A stretch of DNA of 13,710 nucleotides from Pseudomonadota bacterium (GTDB lineage: Bacteria > Pseudomonadota > Alphaproteobacteria > Rhizobiales > Xanthobacteraceae): the NCBI GenBank assembly GCA_021779635.1, contig JAJYAH010000099.1, positions 1 through 13,710 of the forward strand, given 5' to 3'. Under the pieces are notes generated by a model, which ran no database searches, was not told the DNA's origin, and saw only the letters and a program-made list of their open reading frames with translations. Made by a program: the position numbers and the translations under genes. Shown here piece by piece: positions 7,067 to 13,710 of the stretch. Within the stretch, counting starts at the first letter, position 1. Each line of letters opens with the position of its first letter.

Positions 7067-9214
7067 TCAGCTTTCCGGTACGAGAAAAATGGCAGCCAAT
7101 GGCGGAATGGTGAGATTGAGTTCGGGAACGAGACCTTCCAACGTCCGGACTTCGCCGACGTTCCCGACATTGCTGCCGCCGTAATGCGCGGAATCCGAGT
7201 TGAGAACCTCGCGCCACTTGCCGGCGAACGGCACCCGGACGTGGTAGTTGTAATATACGTTCGGGGAAAAATTGATGACCACGAGACAGCGCGCGCGGGC
7301 GTCGTTGCCCTTGCGGATCCAGGCGAACACGTTGCCGCCGGCATCGTCGGTGACAATCCATTCAAAGCCGGATTGATCGCAATCCATCTCGTGCAGCGCA
7401 GGTATCGCGCGATAGAGCCGGTTCAGGTCGCGGATCAGGGACTGGATGCCGGCGTGCTTGTTCTGATCGAGCAGGTGCCAGTCCAGCGAGCGATCATGAC
7501 TCCATTCGCGCTCCTGACCGAACTCGCAGCCCATGAACATCAGCTTCTTGCCGGGATGAGCGAACATGAAGGCATAATAGGCGCGCAGATTGGCGAAGCG
7601 TTGCCAGTCATCGCCGGGCATCCGGCCCAGGATCGAGCGCTTGCCGTGCACGACCTCGTCATGCGACAGCGGCAGAATGAAATTCTCCGAGAAGGCATAG
7701 TGCAGGCCGAACAGGATATCGCCGTGATGATGCTTGCGATAAATCGGGTCCTTGCTGATGTAGTTCAGTGTGTCATGCATCCAGCCCATGTTCCATTTAT
7801 AGCCGAAACCCAGTCCGCCATATTCGACCGGGCGCGACACCTGCGGCCACGCAGTTGATTCTTCCGCGGCCGTGGTGGCCTGCGGAAACCGAGCGAACAC
7901 CTCGGTGTTGAAGCGGCGCAGGAAATCGATGGCCTCGAGATTTTCCCGGCCGCCATATTTGTTCGGGATCCAGCCCCCGGCGGGCCGGCTGTAGTCGAGA
8001 TACAGCATCGAGGCGACCGCATCGACGCGCAAACCGTCGATGGCATAGCGTTCCAGCCAGAACAGCGCATTCGACACCAGGAAATTGACGACTTCGGTGC
8101 GTCCGTAATTGTAGATCAGCGTGCCCCAATCGAGGTGACGGCCCTGCAGCGGATTGGCATGTTCATAAAGCGCGGTGCCGTCGAAATGACCGAGGCCATG
8201 CGGATCGTCAGGAAAATGTCCGGGGACCCAGTCCAGCATTACGCCGAGACCTTCGCGATGGCAGGCGTCGACCAGCGCCGAAAAATCCTCAGGCGCGCCG
8301 AATCGGCTGGTGGGGGCGTACAGGCCGGTCGGCTGATATCCCCATGAGCCGTCGAACGGATGTTCGTTGACCGGCAGGAATTCAACATGGGTAAAGCCGA
8401 GATCGCGGACGTAACGCGGAAGTTGCTCGGCCAACTCGCGATAGGTCAGCCACTCGTTGTTGCCTTTTCGCCGCCACGAACCGAGATGGACCTCATAGAT
8501 CGATATCGGCGCAGCCAGCGCGTTGACCCCCGTAGGGGCGGGGCGCGGATGCGGCAGCCGGGTCTCGTCGAATACGATGGACGCGGTGCTTGGGCGCACT
8601 TCTGCGGCAAACGCCATCGGATCGGATTTCAGCGGCAAATGTTGACCCTGTGGGCCGATGATATCGAATTTATAATGATCGCCCGCTGTGGCATGGGGAA
8701 TGAACAGCTCCCAATAGCCAACACCGCGGACGCGCATCGGATGCCGCCGCGCATTCCAGAAGTTGAAGTCGCCAACGACACTGACCCGCCGCGCATTGGG
8801 GGCGAGCACCACGAACGCTACGCCGCTGACGCCGTCGAGTGTCATGGGATGCGCGCCGAGCTTGTCGTAAATCCGTTGATGAGTGCCTTCGCCCAGCAGA
8901 TACAGATCGAAATCGCTCAAGACCGGCGGAAAGCGGTAGGGGTCGTCAAGGTTGACCACGGTCTCGCCGAAGCGGGCGCGCAACTGGTAACGCCGGGAGC
9001 CGTTCGGAAGCGCGCCGGCGAACAGTCCGGCATCATGAATGCGCGCCAGCGCTGCCGCTTCGCCGTGCTCATCGATCGCATCGACCTTCGAGGCCTCCGG
9101 CAGGAACGCGCGCACCACGGTTTTGTCACCCTCGGTATGAAGGCCGAGGTAGTGAAAAGGATCGGAGTGGCGGCCTTCCACGATCGCATAGGCCTCCGCA
9201 GACAGTTTGGTCAT
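7067..9214 (-). CDS. glgB: 1,4-alpha-glucan branching enzyme
   Basis: GlgB (GH13_9) cuts alpha-1,4-glucan chains and re-attaches them through alpha-1,6 bonds, branching the polymer made by GlgE. The protein has 715 residues and the full E. coli-like architecture: an extra N1 domain (about 1-110, with DPFHYLGLH), a CBM48 domain (about 115-220, with VVGDFNFWN), the catalytic barrel, and a C-terminal beta domain (about 610-715, with LVVINFSP). Signatures are [11 protein letters not shown] (239-249), [16 protein letters not shown] (291-306), region I DWVPGHF (328-334), region [19 protein letters not shown] with nucleophile D398, region [11 protein letters not shown] with acid E451, and region [14 protein letters not shown] with H518/D519. 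The [11 protein letters not shown] motif is present at 561-571. The ATG at 9214 overlaps the treS stop as ATGA, with a modest GAGG just upstream. Confidence 0.97.
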   Translation of the reverse strand: MTKLSAEAYAIVEGRHSDPFHYLGLHTEGDKTVVRAFLPEASKVDAIDEHGEAAALARIHDAGLFAGALPNGSRRYQLRARFGETVVNLDDPYRFPPVLSDFDLYLLGEGTHQRIYDKLGAHPMTLDGVSGVAFVVLAPNARRVSVVGDFNFWNARRHPMRVRGVGYWELFIPHATAGDHYKFDIIGPQGQHLPLKSDPMAFAAEVRPSTASIVFDETRLPHPRPAPTGVNALAAPISIYEVHLGSWRRKGNNEWLTYRELAEQLPRYVRDLGFTHVEFLPVNEHPFDGSWGYQPTGLYAPTSRFGAPEDFSALVDACHREGLGVMLDWVPGHFPDDPHGLGHFDGTALYEHANPLQGRHLDWGTLIYNYGRTEVVNFLVSNALFWLERYAIDGLRVDAVASMLYLDYSRPAGGWIPNKYGGRENLEAIDFLRRFNTEVFARFPQATTAAEESTAWPQVSRPVEYGGLGFGYKWNMGWMHDTLNYISKDPIYRKHHHGDILFGLHYAFSENFILPLSHDEVVHGKRSILGRMPGDDWQRFANLRAYYAFMFAHPGKKLMFMGCEFGQEREWSHDRSLDWHLLDQNKHAGIQSLIRDLNRLYRAIPALHEMDCDQSGFEWIVTDDAGGNVFAWIRKGNDARARCLVVINFSPNVYYNYHVRVPFAGKWREVLNSDSAHYGGSNVGNVGEVRTLEGLVPELNLTIPPLAAIFLVPES

Positions 9215-12200
9215 GAGGCCTCGTTGCTATGCTGAGACAATATCCGAAGCATCCCGGTCAGCGGGACGCGCAGCCAGTCAGGCCGGTAGGCCAATTCGTA
9301 TTCGATCTCGTAGATCGCCTTTTCCAGCAAAAAGAAATCCAGCATCCGCCCGGCGGCATCTGGATCGGCTGGCCACAGGCGCTGATCGGTCATGACCTCG
9401 CGATAAGCGCCGAGGAACGTCGCAACCGAACGATCACGCCATTCCACGAGGGCTGCGCTGAGCTTGCCGTCCTCGTCGGGGGCCACTTTGAGCGCGCGCT
9501 CCAGCGCGGCGGTCGCCGAGTAATCGATCGAGCGGATCAGGCCTGCGGCGTCGCGCGCCGCGGGCGCCTTGCGCCGGCGCTCCGCCAGCGTACGGCGGGG
9601 CTCGCCTTCGAAATCGATGATGAAGATGTCGTCCTTGACGATCAACATCTGGCCGAGATGGAAATCGCCATGATGGCGGATGTTCATGCCGTCGGTATCC
9701 GGCGGAAGCAGCGCACACAGGCGATCAGGCAAGCTCGCGCGTTGGGCCAGCGCCTGGTCGACCAGCAGGCGATCGGATTCTTTTACCGTCTCGCGTCGTT
9801 GCTTCAAGGTGTCGAAGACGCGTTCCGCGCGCGCGCTCAGATCTTCGATCCAGCGCCGCACATCATCGGGTTGGGTCGGTTCTGGCCTGAAATCGGCATC
9901 CGCTTCGCTGCCAGCCAGCGCCATGTGCATTTCGACGACGCGTCTTCCGGTCTGCGACATGTAACGCAGATAGGGGACCTGCTCTTCGCTTTCGCCGAGA
10001 TGTTCGCTTCTCGCCAGCAGACGCTGTTCTTCGACAAAGCGGTCGAGATACGCCGATGTCACGGTCCAGGCATCGCCCTGGTTTTCGACAAAGGCATGCA
10101 CAATGGCGATCGCGCTGGATTTGTCGCCTTCGACCAGTTCGACGCTGCCGAGCAGCGCCGGCGTGTTGGCGAAACCCGCGACCTCGGTCAGAAAACGGCC
10201 GACCTCAATTTCCGGATTGATGCCGGATTCGAGCTTTCGATAGACCTTGACGACATAGTCATTGTCCACCAGCGCCGTGCTGTTGGACTGTTCGGTTTCG
10301 ACGGCGCGGATTTGCTGTGGCAGCTTGATCGGCTTGTCCGAGAGCCGGCTGGTCGGCTTGAACTCGAGGCGCGCGTCCTGTTCTTCAACCGTCAGGGAGT
10401 GGCGCAGATTGCGCAGCAGAAGCGCGATGAAAATCTGATCGGTTGCAACGTCCAGCAAGGTGCCTTCCCGCGCGCCCTGGCGTACCGCGGCAAAGGCGCG
10501 AGGGTTATAGCGCTCCCGATCGAACCGCATCCACTCGATCTGCATGGGCAAGACATAGCGCGTCGTCATACCGCGCTGCGTCGTTTCAAAAAAAGCAAGC
10601 CAGGGGCGGTTGTCGCCAATATCGCAGAACGGGATCGCCGAGGTCAGCGTCGGTTGAATTTCCTTGGCCGAACGCTCCGGATACCAGCGGGTTCGCGCCA
10701 GATGTCCCGGCAATACGTCGCGTTCGAATACGCCGCGGGTGCGGGCCAGTGACATCCATGTCGCACCCAGCGGCACCACCAGCGTCTCGAATTCAGGAAC
10801 CGCGGATGGTTCGACGTGCTCGGATTTGTCGCGTTCTCGAAGCTGGAACCAGTAAAATCCATAGGGCGCCAGCATGATCATGTAGGGCAATTCGCCGATC
10901 GCCGGAAAGTGGGTACGGCCGAGCATTTCCTGGGGAATGCGGTCTTTCCACGCCGACAGGTCAAGTTCGGTGGCTTGCGCGGAACGCGACAGGTTGGCGA
11001 CGCAGAGGATCACTTCGTCGCCATATTGCCGGACATAGGCCAGCACGGAGCGATTGACCGGGCGGATGAACGTCATGGTGCCGCGGCCGAACGCCAGCGT
11101 TGACTTGCGCACCGAGATCAGCCGTTTGGTTGCACTTAGCAACGAAGACAGGCTGCGCGACTGGGCCTCGACGTTGACCGACTCATAGCCATAGACCGGA
11201 TCCATGATGGTCGGGGCGTAGAGCCGCGCCGGATCGGCGCGGGAGAAACCGCCGTTGCGATCCGGGGTCCATTGCATCGGCGTACGCACGCCGTTGCGAT
11301 CGCCGAGATAGATATTGTCCCCCATGCCGATCTCGTCGCCGTAGTAGATGATCGGCGTGCCCGGAAATGACAACAACAGCGAATTCATCAGCTCGATCTT
11401 GCGGCGGTCGTTGTCCATCAACGGCGCCAACCGCCGGCGAATGCCGACATTAACGCGCGCGCGGGGATCGTTGGCGTAGGTCGACCACAGATAGTCACGC
11501 TCGACGTCGGTGACCATTTCCAGCGTCAGTTCGTCATGGTTGCGCAGAAACAGCGCCCACTGGCAACTGCTCGGGATGTCCGGGGTCTGGCGCAGGATAT
11601 CGGTAATCGGAAAGCGATCCTCCTGTGCGATCGCCATGTAGATCCGGGGCATCAGCGGAAAGTGATAGGCCATATGGCATTCGTCGCCGCGGCCGAAATA
11701 TTCCTGCACATCCTCCGGCCACTGATTGGCTTCCGCCAGCAGCACCTTGCCCTTGGCATAGCTGTCGAGTTCGGCGCGCAACTTCTTGATGATGGTATGG
11801 GTTTCCGGCAGGTTCTCGTTGTTGGTGCCGTCGCGCTCGCACAGATAGGGGATAGCATCGAGACGGAAGCCGTCGACGCCGGCATCGAGCCAGCGTTTCA
11901 TGACCTTGACGATCGCGCTGACGACGCGCGGGTTGTCGAAATTCAGATCCGGCTGGTGCGAGAAGAAGCGGTGCCAATAGAAGGCGCTGGCTTCGGGATC
12001 CCAGGTCCAGTTCGACTTCTCGGTGTCGGTGAAGATAATGCGCGTGCCGGCGTATTTCTGGTCGGTGTCGCTCCACACATACCAGTTACGCGCGCTCGAT
12101 TTCGGATCACTGCGGCGCGCGCGTTTGAACCAGTTGTGCTGGTCGGAAGTATGATTGACGACGAGTTCGGTGATGACCCGCAGGCCGCGCCGCTTGGCCT

Positions 12201-12516
12201 CGACGATGAAACGACGGAAATCCTTCATCGTTCCGAAATCGGGATTGATGGCGCCATAGTCGGCGATGTCGTAGCCGTCATCCCGGCCGGGCGACGGGTA
12301 GAACGGCAGCAGCCACAGCGCGGTAACCCCAAGGTCCTGCAAATAGCCGAGCTTCTCGGTCAGCCCGGCGAAATCGCCGATGCCATCATTGTTGCTGTCA
12401 GCAAAGGCTTTGACGTGAAGCTGATAGATGACGGCATCCTTGTACCAGAGCTCGTCGCTGTCGCGGACGGCAGTGACCGGCAACTTGTCTGCGTCGATGG
12501 ACGGCATCAGGTTCAT
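9211..12516 (-). CDS. treS: Trehalose synthase fused to maltokinase (TreS-Mak)
   Basis: This bifunctional protein has 1101 residues. The N-terminal GH13_16 part (about 20-560) interconverts trehalose and maltose. It begins [18 protein letters not shown]; its catalytic signatures are region [10 protein letters not shown] (about 117-125), region [13 protein letters not shown] with nucleophile D220, region [13 protein letters not shown] with acid E262, and region IV LRNHDEL with D328. The C-terminal part (about 575-1101) is a maltokinase with an aminoglycoside-phosphotransferase-like fold, making maltose-1-phosphate from maltose and ATP. It shows a candidate ATP-binding lysine in DYVVKVYRK (K757), the catalytic loop HHGDFHLGQ with D951, and the metal-binding IIDFEGEP with D968. 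A polar linker lies at about 560-580. In mycobacteria the two activities are separate, interacting proteins. The ATG at 12516 follows GAGGGG by 7 bases; an alternative ATG 3 codons later is possible. Kinase end-points are approximate. Confidence 0.96.
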   Translation of the reverse strand: MNLMPSIDADKLPVTAVRDSDELWYKDAVIYQLHVKAFADSNNDGIGDFAGLTEKLGYLQDLGVTALWLLPFYPSPGRDDGYDIADYGAINPDFGTMKDFRRFIVEAKRRGLRVITELVVNHTSDQHNWFKRARRSDPKSSARNWYVWSDTDQKYAGTRIIFTDTEKSNWTWDPEASAFYWHRFFSHQPDLNFDNPRVVSAIVKVMKRWLDAGVDGFRLDAIPYLCERDGTNNENLPETHTIIKKLRAELDSYAKGKVLLAEANQWPEDVQEYFGRGDECHMAYHFPLMPRIYMAIAQEDRFPITDILRQTPDIPSSCQWALFLRNHDELTLEMVTDVERDYLWSTYANDPRARVNVGIRRRLAPLMDNDRRKIELMNSLLLSFPGTPIIYYGDEIGMGDNIYLGDRNGVRTPMQWTPDRNGGFSRADPARLYAPTIMDPVYGYESVNVEAQSRSLSSLLSATKRLISVRKSTLAFGRGTMTFIRPVNRSVLAYVRQYGDEVILCVANLSRSAQATELDLSAWKDRIPQEMLGRTHFPAIGELPYMIMLAPYGFYWFQLRERDKSEHVEPSAVPEFETLVVPLGATWMSLARTRGVFERDVLPGHLARTRWYPERSAKEIQPTLTSAIPFCDIGDNRPWLAFFETTQRGMTTRYVLPMQIEWMRFDRERYNPRAFAAVRQGAREGTLLDVATDQIFIALLLRNLRHSLTVEEQDARLEFKPTSRLSDKPIKLPQQIRAVETEQSNSTALVDNDYVVKVYRKLESGINPEIEVGRFLTEVAGFANTPALLGSVELVEGDKSSAIAIVHAFVENQGDAWTVTSAYLDRFVEEQRLLARSEHLGESEEQVPYLRYMSQTGRRVVEMHMALAGSEADADFRPEPTQPDDVRRWIEDLSARAERVFDTLKQRRETVKESDRLLVDQALAQRASLPDRLCALLPPDTDGMNIRHHGDFHLGQMLIVKDDIFIIDFEGEPRRTLAERRRKAPAARDAAGLIRSIDYSATAALERALKVAPDEDGKLSAALVEWRDRSVATFLGAYREVMTDQRLWPADPDAAGRMLDFFLLEKAIYEIEYELAYRPDWLRVPLTGMLRILSQHSNEAS

Positions 12517-12523
12517 GGCGGCG

Positions 12524-12529
12524 CCCCTC
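12524..12529 (-). promoter_or_regulatory. Ribosome binding site of treS
   Basis: GAGGGG on the minus strand overlaps the glgE TGA stop and sits 7 bases before the ATG at 12516. It supports that start over the longer open frame that runs back into glgE and over the ATG at 12507. Confidence 0.7.
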
Positions 12530-13710
12530 ACGCCAGGCAGCGAAAGAGCAGGGCGGGATCGCGTGCCGGGTCTATCCGCAGCCGAATGCCGCCCCATTCG
12601 ACCGGATACCGTTCGCCGGTGATCAGGTTTTCAACGGCGGCGACGTGGCGGCGGTCGCCGGCGATGCCGACCTCGACGTCGCCGAGCGGAAACCAGAATT
12701 CGTGCGGCTCGCGCGACAGCGCGATAGCCACCACGACGCTGTTGGTGTGGTCGATCGCTTCCTTGACAAAGCCGATGACATTGCCGTCATCGATCGGAAT
12801 GAAGCGCAGATTGGCGGTCTGTTGCAGGGCTGTGTTTGCCCGCCGGGCGCTGTTGAGATCGCGAATGTAGGGCTTGATATTGCCGGATATGTCCCAATCG
12901 CGCACCTTGATCTCATATTTCTCGGAATCAAGATATTCTTCCCTGCCCGGAATCGGATCGTGCTCCAGCAACTCGAAACCGTTGTAGATGCCATAAGTGC
13001 TTGACAGCGTGGCGGCAAGCGCGACGCGGGATTTGAACATCCAGGCCTCGCCGCTCTGCAGGTGATAGGGCAGGATGTCCGGCGTGTTAGTGAAGAAGTT
13101 CGGACGATAGAAGTCCCGCTCCGGATAAGCCGTCAGCTCGTTCAGATACTGCTCCAGTTCCCACTTCTGTGTTCGCCAGGTGAAGTAGGTGTAGGACTGC
13201 GTGAAACCGAGCTTGGCGAGGCCCTTCATCAGTTTCGGCCGCGTGAAGGCTTCCGCCAGGAAAATAACGTCCGGATGGCGAAGCTGAACGTCATGGATCA
13301 GCCATTCCCAGAATCTGAAGGGCTTGGTGTGGGGGTTGTCGACCCGGAAAATGCTGACCCCCTGCTCGATCCAGAACAGCACCACGTCGCGCAAGGCATT
13401 CCACAGGGCACCGGCGTCCTCGGATGAAAAATCGGGATTGACGATGTCCTCATATTTCTTGGGCGGATTTTCGGCGTAGCGCATCGAGCCGTCCGGCCGA
13501 CGCTTGAACCATTGCGGATGCTGCTGAAGCCAGGGATGGTCGGGCGAGCATTGCACGGCGAAGTCGAGCGCGACCTCGAGGTCAAGCTGCTTGCAGGCCG
13601 AAACGAAGCTTCGGAAATCCTCCAGTGTCCCCAATTCCGGATGCACGGCGTCATGGCCGCCTTCGGCGGCGCCAATCGCATAGGGGCTTCCGGGATCCCT
13701 TTCAGCCGCG
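12528..13710 (-). CDS. glgE: Alpha-1,4-glucan:maltose-1-phosphate maltosyltransferase, C-terminal part
   Basis: GlgE (GH13_3) transfers maltosyl units from maltose-1-phosphate to the non-reducing end of an alpha-1,4-glucan. The last 393 residues are visible; the family is about 660-700 long, so the N-terminal domains and the start are beyond the right edge. The open frame continues to the edge and reads GSPYAIGAAEGGHDAVHPEL, a segment very typical of GlgE, so the GTG at 13646 is an internal Val and not a start. Catalytic residues are in view: FRVDNPHTKPF with the nucleophile Asp (codon 13340-13338), FLAEAFTRPK with the acid Glu (13253-13251), and NTPDILPYHLQ with the third Asp (13079-13077). 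The segment YFTWRTQKWELEQYL is also characteristic. The C-terminal beta domain ends at the TGA, 11 bases before treS. Its maltose-1-phosphate is made by the kinase domain of the next gene. Confidence 0.96.
   Translation of the reverse strand, partial: AAERDPGSPYAIGAAEGGHDAVHPELGTLEDFRSFVSACKQLDLEVALDFAVQCSPDHPWLQQHPQWFKRRPDGSMRYAENPPKKYEDIVNPDFSSEDAGALWNALRDVVLFWIEQGVSIFRVDNPHTKPFRFWEWLIHDVQLRHPDVIFLAEAFTRPKLMKGLAKLGFTQSYTYFTWRTQKWELEQYLNELTAYPERDFYRPNFFTNTPDILPYHLQSGEAWMFKSRVALAATLSSTYGIYNGFELLEHDPIPGREEYLDSEKYEIKVRDWDISGNIKPYIRDLNSARRANTALQQTANLRFIPIDDGNVIGFVKEAIDHTNSVVVAIALSREPHEFWFPLGDVEVGIAGDRRHVAAVENLITGERYPVEWGGIRLRIDPARDPALLFRCLA

Larger units (their letters stand above)
437..13710 (-). 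other. glgE-treS/mak-glgB-glgX-treZ-treY operon (5' end beyond window)
   Basis: Six same-strand genes follow each other with junctions of +11, -4, +2, -4 and -1 bases, leaving no room for internal terminators or dedicated intergenic promoters. The products cover synthesis of an alpha-glucan from trehalose (TreS-Mak, GlgE, GlgB) and its return to trehalose (GlgX, TreY, TreZ). No glgA, glgC, glgP or otsAB gene is in the window. The promoter and the start of glgE are to the right of 13710. A single transcript is inferred from spacing and not shown by the sequence itself. Confidence 0.9.

Noticed and set aside
7065..7361. N-terminal extension of GlgX into glgB
   Set aside because: The overlap with the intact GlgB C-terminus is long and the extra residues do not resemble the family. 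The ATG at 7064 has a ribosome binding site and normal spacing.
9229..10752. 507-codon plus-strand open frame opposite the maltokinase domain
   Set aside because: It is codon-aligned with treS and has the biased composition of a shadow frame. The maltokinase motifs are on the minus strand.
11536..12870. 444-codon plus-strand open frame opposite treS and glgE
   Set aside because: It is aligned with treS codons and crosses the treS-glgE junction without regard to it, as expected for a shadow frame.
13644..13646. GTG as the start of glgE
   Set aside because: The open frame continues to the right edge with strongly GlgE-like residues, and the catalytic domain would be cut in half; the codon is an internal Val.

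Overview
The window is a GC-rich, gene-dense stretch that looks like an alphaproteobacterium of the Bradyrhizobium/Rhodopseudomonas type. The reasons are codon use, the TreS-maltokinase fusion next to glgE and glgB, and the neighbouring PHA-system gene. The genus is an inference from general resemblance, not from a search. Almost every base is coding; the only non-coding piece longer than about 12 bases is positions 1-117.

Layout: a short rightward gene for a PHA-granule-system protein lies at 118-429. It faces the end of a large leftward operon that fills the rest of the window. In transcription order (right to left) the operon is glgE (5' part beyond the right edge), treS fused to a maltokinase, glgB, glgX (treX-like), treZ and treY. 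Junctions are 11 nt, a 4-nt ATGA overlap, 2 nt, a 4-nt ATGA overlap and a 1-nt TAATG overlap, so one transcript with translational coupling is very likely. The operon promoter must lie right of the window.

How the genes fit together: all six carry a GH13 (alpha-amylase family) catalytic domain, and the acid residues expected at the active sites are present in each. TreS interconverts trehalose and maltose, and its C-terminal kinase domain makes maltose-1-phosphate from maltose and ATP. GlgE adds the maltosyl unit to an alpha-1,4-glucan and GlgB branches it. GlgX cuts branches off, TreY turns the reducing end of the freed chain into a trehalose unit, and TreZ releases free trehalose. Together they can form a closed trehalose-to-glucan-to-trehalose cycle, linking a storage polymer to a compatible solute. 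Each step is established enzymology; the compact all-in-one operon is the most notable thing here. I see no sign of a wholly unknown system.

Other points: the left margin has a leftward GGAAC-N17-GTT motif like promoters of the alphaproteobacterial general stress sigma factor EcfG, pointing at a gene outside the window. No RNA genes, insertion sequences, CRISPR arrays or convincing terminators were seen.
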